NCBI RefSeq assembly: GCF_028502605.1
Contig: NC_079236.1
Span: forward strand, 186,001 to 250,000
Reading direction: 5' to 3'
DNA: 64,000 nucleotides
Origin: Trichoderma breve
Lineage: Eukaryota; Ascomycota; Sordariomycetes; Hypocreales; Hypocreaceae
Made by a program: the position numbers and the translations under genes. Under the pieces are notes generated by a model, which was not told the DNA's origin, did not search any database, and saw nothing but the letters and a program-made list of their open reading frames with translations. This document shows positions 44,639 to 55,354 of this stretch, in pieces. Every line of letters starts with the position of its first letter. The stretch's first letter is position 1.

Positions 44639-46791
44639 ATGAGTCGCCTTGCGCGGGTGCTGTTGGTAGCAACTGCTTTGCAGTCCACCGCTTGGGCAAA
44701 GACAGTCAAAGAATCTTTGCGCTTTACGTGGGAGTCGGGTGCTCCAAACGGGCAGGAAAGAGAATTCATTCACACCAATGGACAATTTCCTAGCCCAACT
44801 CTCGTTTGGGACGAAGGGGATGACATTGAAGTGAGTGCCTCCTCCCTCCGACTATTCCATCAGGTGATACTGACACACTGCGCCCAATAGATAACAGTTT
44901 ACAATGACATGCCCAAGAATGTTACTGTACACTGGCATGGCCTAGAGTAAGTTGAAGTTTATCTAGCAACTTGAATAATTTACTAACCTGGAGCGCACCT
45001 TTTAGTCAAAAGGATACTCCTTGGGCTGATGGCACGCCCGGCCTCTCGCAGCGCCCAATCAAGCCCGGTGGGGAGTTCGTATACAAGTTCAAAGCGTCTC
45101 CTGCGGGGAACCACTGGTATCACTCTCATGAGAGGATGTCTCTGGTTGATGGACTTTACGGAGCCATACACATCAGGTCTGACTCACACACGCCACTGAT
45201 TCATGTTCGAATACCAACTAACGAGGGTGTAGGCCGAAGCAAGATCGCACAGACCTATGGAGACAAATCAGCGATGACGAAGAGGACATCAAGGCTATGG
45301 AGCAGGCTGCTCTTGACCCCGAGTATCTGGTCGTATCTGATTGGAGCCAGTATACTTCCGATGAATATTGGAAGATCTCTACTGATTCGGGCATGCTCGT
45401 CTTGTATGTTCAGTACCTAACAATCCCCGGCTTTACATATTTGACTGACAGATTACAACAGCTGTCTCGATAGTATTCTGGTCAACGGTGTAGGTAATCT
45501 TTACTGCCCGGGCCAGGAATTCCTTCAAAGCGAGCTTGCTCCAGGTCTAGTTGAGGATGCTTTCCCACCAGGCACTGAGGTTTCAGATAAAGGGTAAGTG
45601 ACAGGCGTACAATTGCAATACCCACACTCTCTTGACTTCATAAATACTTACTTTTACACCGTCAGATGTTTCCCAGCGGATCTCGATCAAGTCCAAGGCG
45701 GGCCCTGGAACGTCACTAGACGCCCAGATCTTATTCCACCGCGTGTGCAAGAAGGCTGCGTTGCATCAGAGAATGCAAATGCAACTATCACTGTCGATCC
45801 ATCCAAGAACAATGGCTGGGTTAGTTTCCACATTGTAGCCGCCGCTACTATTGCTCAGATTGCCTTCTCTGTTGATGATCACCCGTTTTATCTGTACGAG
45901 GTTGACGGCAATTACGTCAAGCCAAAGAAGTTCGTCTCGGCAGTCATGTCAGCAGGCGAGACTTTTTCGGTCATGATTAAACTTGATCAAGAACCAGGTA
46001 GATACCAGATGCGCATACCCAACTCTGGAGCCTCGCAGGTACTCGGGGGTTACGCTGTAATGGTCTACGAAGGGCATGAGAACGATGAGACATCGGATTC
46101 ACCATACCTTTCTTATGGAGGCAACCCTGCTTCACCAGAGGTCGAGGAAAATTCATACTTCCCATGGATGCTGCAGACGGACCATGCGGAGCCTTGGCCC
46201 CCGAACAAGCCCCGACCTGGCAATGCTGACCAGGAAGTTCTTCTCGCACTTGGTCGCGTTGGCGCACCTTACAATTATACCATGAACACCAAGTACCTAT
46301 TACCCATCGATTTTCATAACAATGACCCATTGTTATTCTACCCCAACTCTACCCTCGGCACCGAGAGTGAGAACCTAGTGATCCGTACTAAGAATGGAAC
46401 CTGGGTCGATCTTATTCTGCAGGTCTCTACTCTGCCTGGCGATGAATCTGCCTTTGAGCACTTCATTCACAAGCACGGCAGCAAGACGTGGAGAATTGGC
46501 TTTGGCTCTGGTGTTTGGAACTATACCAGTGTTCAAGAGGCAATCGATGAGCGGCCCGAGGATTTCAACCTGGAGACCCCTGGCTTGCGCGACACATGGA
46601 TCACAGAGTTCTCTATCGGTGGCGTGGCCTCTTGGAGCGTTTTCAGATACTATGTGGATAATCCAGGTCCATGGCTGTTCCACTGCCATATCGAGCTCCA
46701 TCTGATGGGCGGAATGGGCATTGTCATCATGGATGGTGTGGATGCCTGGCCCGGGGAAGATACTATCCCAACCGAGTATAGGCTCACTTAA
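44639..46791 (+). CDS. Secreted multicopper oxidase (laccase, pigment type)
   Basis: Extracellular three-domain multicopper oxidase of the ascomycete pigment group (Abr1/Gip1-like), expected to couple or polymerise aromatic polyketides with O2. Six exons: 44639-44830, 44891-44946, 45006-45176, 45233-45403, 45462-45593 and 45666-46791, giving 551 aa; every junction is in phase. Seen: signal peptide ending near AWA, copper motifs VHWHGLD and WYHSHERM in domain 1, [15 protein letters not shown], the domain 2 [13 protein letters not shown], then domain 3 [11 protein letters not shown] and [14 protein letters not shown] (the T1/T3 ligands). A Leu in HCHIELHL is at the spot that tunes T1 potential. 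The start at 44639 is chosen over the ATG at 44600 because the signal peptide begins there. It is divergent from the EthD gene. Confidence 0.93.
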
Positions 46792-48459
46792 CGATCGAAA
46801 GCACCAGTCGGATATTGACAAATATTACGTGTGGGGGGGTTAAGTTGCTAATTTTATATGCAGTGTCTAGTTTTGCTGATATAGAAGAACACACTTAGAG
46901 CTAGAGAATCCACGTATATGCTACACGTCAGAGGTCTTTGGTGATAGTTTTGTGACAGCCAAAATATGCCAGAACAACATCCTGTCGCTAGATTACTACA
47001 ATGATAGTAACACTGAATATATGTAACTCTCAGTATGCGTTACACTTAATAAACGTAACATTTAATATATGTAACATTCAATGTATGTATGTCTCAATAT
47101 ACGGGTATGTAACACTAGACTGTGGATAGATATATTGTAGCATCATCCAGTTGCCAAGCTATCATTTGACATTATGTGCAGAAGAGCCCTAAAATATTCC
47201 AATGGCTTCTGTAGCGACTCTAGGTTCCAACACTAACATAGTATACTGATTTAACCAGGCGTTGATTACTCCTAGAAAAACAGATAGATGCTTGACATGA
47301 AGTATTAATAGCTCATTATTAACGGGGTATATCATGGCACATTGTAGATATTATTTTGTAGGGATGTGATAAAATAAGCATTTAGTCTCTTTACCCAAGG
47401 TTGAGACTTTAATTACTAAAGAGCCTTCGACAAGATAGAACCGTCACGAAACGTTCGGGAGTGGAATGATATTATTCTCACACAATATTGTCGAAACATA
47501 AGCTTATCCTCTTCCATTTTGGTATATGCAGCTTAATTTTGGTCTTCTGTCCTCCACATACCAGCGCAGCCTTACTTTGAGTCTTTTGTTGCCCAATAGT
47601 TCACAGGCTGCCATCAAAGGAGGTAATCATGTCCGAACAAATCTCACGTCCCTTTTACCCAGTCATCCAGTCAATCGATTCAATGACAGCGCTTCATGTC
47701 TCCGCACTACCTCTTGTCAACTTCAGCTTCAGTCAGAAGTGGACCTTAAAGAGTCAAGGCTTAGTAGAGTACAGGGTATAATAATAATGGAACAGTTGAC
47801 ATTACCTGTCTTAAACGGCTAGTGAACCGAAAGACAGTGGAAGGGCCGATGTGCGATCGCCCTCTGTCAGGCCTGATCTGACTTGGTCGCCGGCTTAGTA
47901 CAATCCAGCATGCTAGAAACATGAAGCAAGCCATCCCCACACTACTGACTCCTTACTACAATTAGACTCGGCAAAAGGCGCTCTTCGGCCAAGGTTAAAA
48001 GTAAGATCGTATGAGCTTAATTTGGATCGACATTTCACGCTTTTTGTTCCGAAAATAGAGGCTACCTTCCTATTTCTGCATCGCTTGATCGGCATTTGTC
48101 AGAGAATACTTTACGCACTCCCTTACTCCCTTATGACACAACGCCTTGGCCGTGCGGTGGGTTTCAAAACACGAACTTGACACTTCCTCTCAGAAAATAA
48201 CATGGAAGTGCTCGTATATGCTCTGTTTGACATGGGTCGCCGTCGATCATCAAACGTCTTGCACTCAGAAGACCCAGCTTACGGAAACATGTCGAGACAT
48301 GGGTATTCAACGCTTAGTAGATCATAAAAGAGTGATTCCCGCCTACATTACTTCCTCTCTCCAATCATACAATCTACTGTCATTAATTAGCAGCTTTAAC
48401 TACTGTCTTTAATTGTACATATTGTTTCTTGTCTCACAATATCCCTCCCAACATTCACC
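46792..48459. other. Intergenic region with degenerate GTAACAT repeats
   Basis: 1.7 kb, AT-rich near the oxidase 3' end. A decayed array lies at 47010-47115. The ORF at 47526-47822 (+) has no recognisable feature. Confidence 0.5.
47010..47115 (+). repeat. Degenerate ~16-bp ATGTAACATTCAATAT array
   Basis: Five to six consecutive variants of (A)TGTAACATTCAATAT run head to tail with point differences, e.g. ATATGTAACTCTCAGT, GCGTTACACTTAATAA, ACGTAACATTTAATAT and ATGTAACATTCAATGT. Confidence 0.65.
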
Positions 48460-49293
48460 ATGTACTCCAAGACCATCTTTACAGTCGCCGCTCTTGGCGC
48501 AGTCGCATCTGCTTTCGATCTCCCCGATAACCTGAGACAAATCTACGATAACCACATCGTAAGGCGATCTCAAGTCCAAAAAAAAAAAAAAAAAAACTCC
48601 ATCATCCCGGCTAACACTTGATGCTTTTGCAGTCTGGTAACTGTCAAAACCCTCTGTCCGATGCCTTCGAAGGCGGTGCACAGTACTGTGGCGACATCCC
48701 AAATGTCATCTTCCTGAAGGGTTCCGACGGCAATTATGACAACATGGACGTTGACTGTGACGGTGCCAACAACTCAGCTGGAGCCTGCTCAAATGACCCC
48801 AGTGGCCAAGGGCAGACCGCATTCCAGGATACCGTTCAGAGCTTCGGCATCGAAGACCTCGATGCCAACATTCACCCTTACGTCGTATTCGGCAACGAGG
48901 GTGCCAGCCCTTCCTTTGCGCCCCAGGACTTTGGAATGGAGCCTTTGAGCATTGTTGCCGTTGTTTGCAACAATCAAGTGGTAAGCTGCTATTTTATTCA
49001 GCAACAGTGGAGTTATCTTCTAACGCGCAACACAGTTCTATGGCGTTTGGGGTGATACCAACGGCTTCACCTCTACTGGAGAGTCCTCTATTTCTCTAGC
49101 GCAACTCTGCTTCCCCAATGATGGCCTCACCGGTGACAACGGACACGACCAGAAGGACGTTCTATACCTTGGTTTCACTGGCTCAGGTGCTGTGCCTGGT
49201 GCTAGCGCTAACTGGAGTGCCGGAAGCACCGAAGAATTTGAGAATAGCATCAAGGATCTCGGTGATAGCCTTGTTGCGGGTCTTCCGGCTTAA
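48460..49293 (+). CDS. Secreted GH75 chitosanase
   Basis: Endo-chitosanase of the fungal-specific GH75 family, cleaving chitosan in fungal walls. Three exons: 48460-48558, 48633-48980 and 49036-49293, 234 aa. Seen: signal peptide ([19 protein letters not shown]), [14 protein letters not shown], the acidic [13 protein letters not shown] segment with the catalytic Asp region, [11 protein letters not shown], and [10 protein letters not shown] with the second conserved acidic residue, then [10 protein letters not shown]. Length fits the ~230-250-aa family. The first intron contains an A17-A19 run. It precedes the convergent GMC oxidoreductase by about 140 bp. One of four chitin/chitosan-active genes in the window. 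Confidence 0.93.
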
Positions 49294-49430
49294 AGAGACG
49301 ACTTACACTACTGGGAGAAATTTTATATGGAAAGCTTGAATAGCGCTGAGTGACATATCATATGATGGTTAATGTTGATAATTTAATTGCTGAAACTGCC
49401 TATATATCGCAATGTGTCAAGGATGTTTCA

Positions 49431-51477
49431 TCAATTACAATACAAGCCTAATTCCTTGGCTATGATATCTGCTCCCTTTTCTCCAACAATAAGAGCCGAG
49501 TTGTTCGTATTGGCGCCAACATTCTCGGGTGCAATTGAGAGATCTGCATAAAGTAAGTGATCATGAATGAATAGTATAGCAAGGCCATGAGAGAGTGTGA
49601 TACTGACCGCAAAGCTTCAACCCAACTGTGCCATAAACATTGAGATCCTTGTCCACAACACCACCTTTCTCCTTTGGAGCCATCTTACAAGTCCCCAAAG
49701 AATGCCACGTCGTCTCAATGTTCGACCGGATAAACTCTTCGATAGCCTTGTCGTCTTCCTCATCGTACTCAATTGGCGGTAGACGCTTTCTCTCTTCAAG
49801 CGTCTTGAAGCCATCCTTAACTTCAGGCGCTGTTCGCAGAGCAGCTTTGCTGCCTTGACGGAAGTTGGGATGTGCCACAGCAAGCTCGCTTACAAACCCA
49901 TTCGTGCGACGAAAGATTTCTCGCTGCTTCTTGTATGCCCAAAGTTGCTTTGTCATATCTACTCTCTTAGAGAGGAAACCTGTGTTGAAGGAAGGTGGGG
50001 CGTCAGGGTCTTTGGAGGTGATGTGAATGTCACCTCGAGAATACGGATAGCCTGTGTACATGCCAATGGAGAGGTACTGAGACGGTCCACTTTGTTCTTC
50101 AGGCAAAGTCTTGTAGTCACCAAGATAAGTACTGACGACGGCTAGGAGCATCAAGGGTCTTTCCTTTTGCTCTTTGAAGTCGCGATTCCAATGGTCTTGG
50201 AACTCTTGATCCAACTTTGCAACTTCTTCATCTGTCGGGCGAAGTTTGGCTGCCAGATCGACTCCGTTCCAGGTAACGACAGGGTTCTTTTTCTCAGCCG
50301 CCTCGTAAAAGTCGACATCGCCTCGATTCAAAACATCAAGAGTCTCATCGGGCTTCAGCGTTGTCTTGTACTTGTAAAAGATTAGGTTGTGATCCTGATA
50401 TTCCTCGCCAACACCTGGTACATCAGCAACGACGGGAATATCCAGCTTCTTGAGCAGTTCAGCATTGCCAACTCCAGATCGCTCAAGGATCAGCGGCGTT
50501 CCAAGAGCTCCTGCTGAGACTACGACAAGTTTTCTTGCCTTAATAGTCAGCGGCGGCCCTTTGGTAAAATTAGCCACAGGCTGGTTGGATGCAGTTGGTA
50601 GATATTCCACTCCAACAGCTCGATTGCCTTCAAAAATGACACGACTGATGGTGCTTTCAACAAGCAGATGAAGGTTGGGGTATTTTCCCGAAGCCATAAG
50701 AGGATGAACGTAGCGATGAGCCGTATCTTGTCGCTTCCCATCGAGCGAAACATATCGCAGCCATCGAGAGAAGCCACCGATAGTCTTGAAGTCTTGCATA
50801 TCAGGAATCTCCGGAAGCCCAACAGCCTCAGCACCGGCTAGTATGTCGTCTTGGGCTTCTTTGGCGTGGTAGCAGCCAAAAGAGACATTGATTGGGCCGT
50901 CATAACCATGCAAGCTCTTGTCAACTGCAGGGTGGTCAAGATGGTGCGTCTCCAACTTGTTTGCAAAGGGCAAAAGACTCTTCGCATCCCATCCTTCTGT
51001 ATTCCAGGAGTCGTAATCAACGCCCGATGCTATTTATGAAATGTTAGATAGATCTATTCTGCAATTGCGTCAAAATTGGGTTGGTTCATATCAGCATTAC
51101 CTCTAGTATACATTGCAAAATTGATGGATGAACCTCCGCCAAGCATGCCTCCTGTGGTAACAATGGGCTCTCGTCCATTGAGATCAGCCGTCTTGTTACC
51201 TTTGTAGGCGATGGATGTTTGGGAGTTTGGAGCTAGATGGTAGAGATATCTGGAGGCATTGACGACATTTGGGTCATTTAAATTGTTCTTGCCACGCTCG
51301 ACAATAAGGATAGACAGATTGGGATCTGCTTTCGCCAGCCGCCCGGCTACAATACAGGCCGCGGTGCCTCCTAGACAGAGTTAAGCCTCGTGATGGATGA
51401 AGAGGTGAATTGGCGGGGATGAAGTTACCTCCAGCGAATATGATGTCGTATGCAGTTCCCTCTTTGTGAGTAGACAT
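49431..51477 (-). CDS. GMC oxidoreductase (alcohol/aryl-alcohol oxidase family)
   Basis: FAD-dependent glucose-methanol-choline oxidoreductase, 617 aa in four exons: 51477-51429, 51370-51101, 51029-49608 and 49543-49431. Seen: dinucleotide motif split by intron 1 (DIIFAGG|GTAACIVAGRLA), LIVERG end of strand 2, TTGGMLGGGSSINFAMYTR (GMC signature 1), VVSAGALGTPLILERSG (GMC signature 2), and the active-site His in TWHSLGTCKM with a C-terminal NTNNSALIVGEKGADII where Asn replaces the second His of the usual pair. No signal peptide, so intracellular; fungal methanol/alcohol oxidase-like members fit this. Single-residue DLSIAPEN rather than DASIFP is a mild divergence. Substrate unknown; could be alcohols, choline or a secondary metabolite. 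Confidence 0.92.
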
Positions 51478-53098
51478 GGTGACGTAGTAAAGAGTCTTGT
51501 ATAAGAACCGGAATCACAGAGCACAGTGATGCTTAGATAGTGAGGTTACTGACGAAGAGAAGAGCGCTGTGGAAGAGAGAGACGGAGACAGACACAGACA
51601 CAGAGGTTCAATTATAAAGACAACTAAAGTAAAGCCAGCAGAGATCCATTCTACACCTGCAGCAGCCATTGATTCCAAACTGCACCGTTACGTACCCCTC
51701 GTTAAGAATGTTCATGGCGCCCGGTCTAGATCTATTCGCCTAAACAGGAGCGTTGATGTTCACGTCGTTGTATTACGGCATTGATCCAGTTTCAGCCCGC
51801 CCCAATACACCCCCAAACAGCAATCCGTGTCGCTTTTCATGCATAAGACAGCGTGGACCAACGCCTATGGGTATAGCGCTGCATTTGGCGAGAATCTCAT
51901 TGGATCAATATCAGTCGATAGAGTTGCGGGGTAATAGTTGCTGTGAGACCCGAGGGATCATATCTCCGGAGAGGGGTAGGGAGAGGAGGCTTTAGGGGAT
52001 TGAAGCTCATCGATTGTATTGTTAGGGCCAGTTTCCGCGCGTCTCAGAAAAAGTTGACATATTAAATGATTGAAGCTACTACGTACTATATGAGACGGGA
52101 GATGTGTCGGTAAATGATAGCCAAGGCACTATATCTCAGGTGAGTTGTCATGGCTTGATAGGATCCCGAAAGGTTAATATAGAGACCGTGTCAACGTGTC
52201 AAAGTGTGGCTTGTCTTGTAAATTGGCCTACTACCTCGGTACTATTCTTGTTGTCCTTGATCTTGCTGGCCAGACGGCTTTTCGGTTGCTTACCTTGGAT
52301 GTAAGGGACATCAATGTTCTAAAATTAATTAGCCAAGCAATGCTTGCTGGCCATTGTTGATTGGGCACATGCAAATAATTCGCCCCAAATTTAATCAACA
52401 TGAGAAACATCGGCAAATCGGGTATGCACAAGCACTATCCGATGCACCCGCTCCCCGCTCCATTTGCCGCGTCGTCTTTTGTGTAATTTACATCTCTCTT
52501 TGATGTGTATGGTAGAATGGGATCCTGCTGAAGCGCTAGAATAAGAGTCATAACGCGTATTCCATATCCAGCCCCTACGCCTTTTCCGGACTCCCGTGAT
52601 GTAGGGTAATAAGGGAGACTGTTGCCCGGAACCGGCCGGAATCGTTGCAAGACAAAACCGCGCACGATTATGCGCACACACTTAATAAACATGATCGTAA
52701 AATACCCTGGTATGAAATGGAATCACGTCGTTTCATCTCAGACAACTTCATCCATCACCAGCTCTCTTTGTGAAGTGTTGAAGGCAATCTTCCCGATACG
52801 GATAGACTGGCAACATTGATTGGTTCATATAATTTATGCTATTGCGTAATGTTCAACTAATCAGATATTCATGAAACGAACGCATGGCTGATTAAGAGGA
52901 ACGGGTTACGCGTGGTCTGCTGGAATTTCGGAGTGCTGAAGAGCAATCATCATTATTATTCAATGCTACCAATTATATACATTATAAACGGGTGGACAGG
53001 AGCATTTCATAGCTCCCTCTATCTTTCCACATGCAAGACCGCTATGCAACTTTTCACCTCTTTCAAATTAACTCTGCTTTCTTGATCTGCATCCACGC
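51478..53098. other. Intergenic region, no supported gene
   Basis: 1.6 kb between the GMC start and the 3' end of the siderophore transporter. It includes a short AGACAC-rich stretch (51580-51605). ORFs are short and featureless. Confidence 0.5.
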
Positions 53099-54889
53099 TT
53101 ATTTGTGTGCGTTTTCCACCTGCGCCTCTTCAACGTCTGAATCCACAGCCAAGGTCTGTTCACCAGTGAGGCGAGGGTTGCGAATTGCGAGCGAAAATGC
53201 AATGAGTGGAACGCAGATGCAAATACCAGTGATGGCGAGCAGGCGCTGAATATACTGATATGAATCAACAATGGCGTCTCTCTCGGGTGTACCAGGAGGG
53301 TATGGAAGAATGGCCACAAGAGGGTTGCCATAAGCTTCGATCGCCAATGTAGAATTGATGTTTGCCAGTCTTGTTTCCAAAGCTTTGGGGAGCAGCTGTG
53401 TCCACAAGGCTCCAGAGACGGTATTTCCCAAGGCAGATCCAATGTTGTACACTGCCAGGTAGAGACCCGTCATGACGGCCAAATGCTCGTGCTTCAGGCC
53501 AACTTGGATAGATGCCTGTGCAGTGTATGGGAACATTCCTCCAGCGAGACCCAGAACAACCTGAGCTGCAATGACGCCGACTCGGCTGGAGCCCGTAGTA
53601 GATCCACGGTAACGGATGAGCAATCCAAAGGCTACCATGAAGAGACAGGTTCCGGCGACGACGAAGATTTTGAGGCGACGAACTCTGTAAACCACCAAGC
53701 CGAGAATGGCTCCGATAATGACGCTGACGAACGAGTATAGTGAAGTGACTCGGGTCGCGGTCGTGATGGAGAAGTTGAAGGCGACGACGAGAACAGTATA
53801 AAGAAAGTCACCTTGCATCGTCCAGGCAAAGTTGAGGCAGACGGCAATGCCCATCGGTGCCCACACAGCTCGATCCTTCATGAGGAAGAATGGGACCAGC
53901 GGGTGAGGAGCCTTGAGCTCCCACCAGATGAAGAATGGGATGCAGCAAACACCAACGACGAGCGGTGCAATGATGTGGGCAGTGCGCCACTCGCTGTGGA
54001 TACCGCCAGCTAGAGTGAATGGCACAAGAATGAGGGCAAAGACGGCGATGAGGAGGAGGATGCCGATCACATCCAGCAACCAGAAGAGCTCGACGATGAG
54101 ATTCTTGAAGCCGAGCTGCTCAAAGGATGAGCGATAGTTGACAAGGAGGCCCTGCTTCCTAGCGCGACGGCCCACGATCGAGAGGCTGATGATGAGCGGC
54201 AGAGCGCAGACTGGGTAAATGATGGACCACATTCCGATACCCCATCGCCAGGTAGTCGCTCCCAAGACGGAGTTGGCAACGTTGCCGCTGATCCATGCAT
54301 TGATGATGAAGGGCAAGGCTGGAATATAGCTGAAGAAGAGACGGGCGCGGGTCGAGGTGATGTCGGCAATGATGACCTCAACCAGCAGCAGGACCATGGT
54401 ATAGCCGACTTGGTAGATGACATTGCCGCCAGCATACGTTGCGATATTGGTGGCTGCGGCCTCAATAACCGTTCCAAGGACGTAGAAAAACACAGAGACG
54501 CAGATCAGCTCGACACGGCCAAAGACGTCGGCAATCTTGGCGGCGGTGGGTTGAGCAGCCGCTGCGATGACGGCGCGGATGACGTTGATGGTCGACAGCA
54601 GAGAGTGGCTGTCCCACGAACCAGTGGCATACGGCTGGTAGGTGTATCGCAGAGTGCCGTCAAGGCCATAGCAGTAGGCAAGCAGAAGGACGCTGAGGAA
54701 GATTGCGATGCGGTCGACCAGGGTGATGCAGCTCGAGATGGCCTCGATACGGGAAACACCAGGCGACTTGATGTTTCTGACGAGGTCGGCAGCGGACTTG
54801 TCGACATTCTTCTCATTATCGTTGGCTACGACTTGGCTTGCAGCCTTTTCCACCCCAGGCAGGGAGGCGGAGTTCAAGTCGGCAGCCAT
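53099..54889 (-). CDS. MFS siderophore-iron transporter (SIT family)
   Basis: 14-TM proton-coupled importer of ferric hydroxamate siderophores (ARN/SIT/MirB-like) at the plasma membrane. Single exon, 596 aa from ATG 54889; an upstream in-frame ATG at 54952 is less likely. Seen: after a charged N terminus, [26 protein letters not shown] with the acidic/basic TM1 pattern, [15 protein letters not shown] (SIT-specific), [12 protein letters not shown] (MFS loop), [33 protein letters not shown] and [15 protein letters not shown], then the typical SIT C-terminal extracellular loop and [13 protein letters not shown]. The promoter has an ATCAGATAA match to the iron GATA-repressor consensus, about 450 bp upstream. 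Strong family match; the siderophore specificity is unknown. Confidence 0.95.
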   Translation of the reverse strand: MAADLNSASLPGVEKAASQVVANDNEKNVDKSAADLVRNIKSPGVSRIEAISSCITLVDRIAIFLSVLLLAYCYGLDGTLRYTYQPYATGSWDSHSLLSTINVIRAVIAAAAQPTAAKIADVFGRVELICVSVFFYVLGTVIEAAATNIATYAGGNVIYQVGYTMVLLLVEVIIADITSTRARLFFSYIPALPFIINAWISGNVANSVLGATTWRWGIGMWSIIYPVCALPLIISLSIVGRRARKQGLLVNYRSSFEQLGFKNLIVELFWLLDVIGILLLIAVFALILVPFTLAGGIHSEWRTAHIIAPLVVGVCCIPFFIWWELKAPHPLVPFFLMKDRAVWAPMGIAVCLNFAWTMQGDFLYTVLVVAFNFSITTATRVTSLYSFVSVIIGAILGLVVYRVRRLKIFVVAGTCLFMVAFGLLIRYRGSTTGSSRVGVIAAQVVLGLAGGMFPYTAQASIQVGLKHEHLAVMTGLYLAVYNIGSALGNTVSGALWTQLLPKALETRLANINSTLAIEAYGNPLVAILPYPPGTPERDAIVDSYQYIQRLLAITGICICVPLIAFSLAIRNPRLTGEQTLAVDSDVEEAQVENAHK

Positions 54890-55335
54890 GGTTGCTGGTT
54901 GGTGATGGAAGATGCAGAAAGTGAGACGATGGCCACGAGATTTCAGTGTCACCGTGTGTCAGAGTCGCCGATCAGTCTCAGTGACCCTCTCTGTCTCTCC
55001 TTGTCTCTACGGAGTACCAAGGATGATGAAACAAGAAAAAAAAAAAGAAATACCTGCTTAATCCGCAGCCTTGATCGACGGATTGGCTTCCTGGCTTTCA
55101 CTAGTAAAGTGTTCCGGAAGCGGACGAGGATGCATGTGCATATGCAGAGTCTGAAGCAGGGGAGTTTTCCGACGCCACGGCTGTGACACTATATATCCAT
55201 TCTCTAGCGTCAACTCAAAAGCATCTGCCTGATGCGATCGATTAGATCAAAGAAAATTTTCGGTCAAAGTTGCGCCGCAATGGTGGCCCGAAGGAGCAAA
55301 GGCCCAGCAATTTTAGATCCATGGATCCTTCAGCG

Positions 55336-55354
55336 TTATCTGATGATCAGATTA
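55336..55354 (-). promoter_or_regulatory. Candidate SreA/Urbs1 GATA-repressor site
   Basis: TTATCTGAT on + (ATCAGATAA on -) exactly matches the published iron-GATA consensus ATCWGATAA, and is followed at 55346 by ATCAGATTA on +, a one-mismatch copy in opposite orientation, forming an inverted pair. It lies about 450 bp upstream of the siderophore transporter start and 140 bp before its TATA element. Expected to give repression in iron-replete cells. Confidence 0.6.

Noticed and set aside
53483..55186. ORFs on + (53483-53740, 54410-55186) opposite the siderophore transporter
   Set aside because: Antisense shadows of a strongly conserved single-exon transporter.
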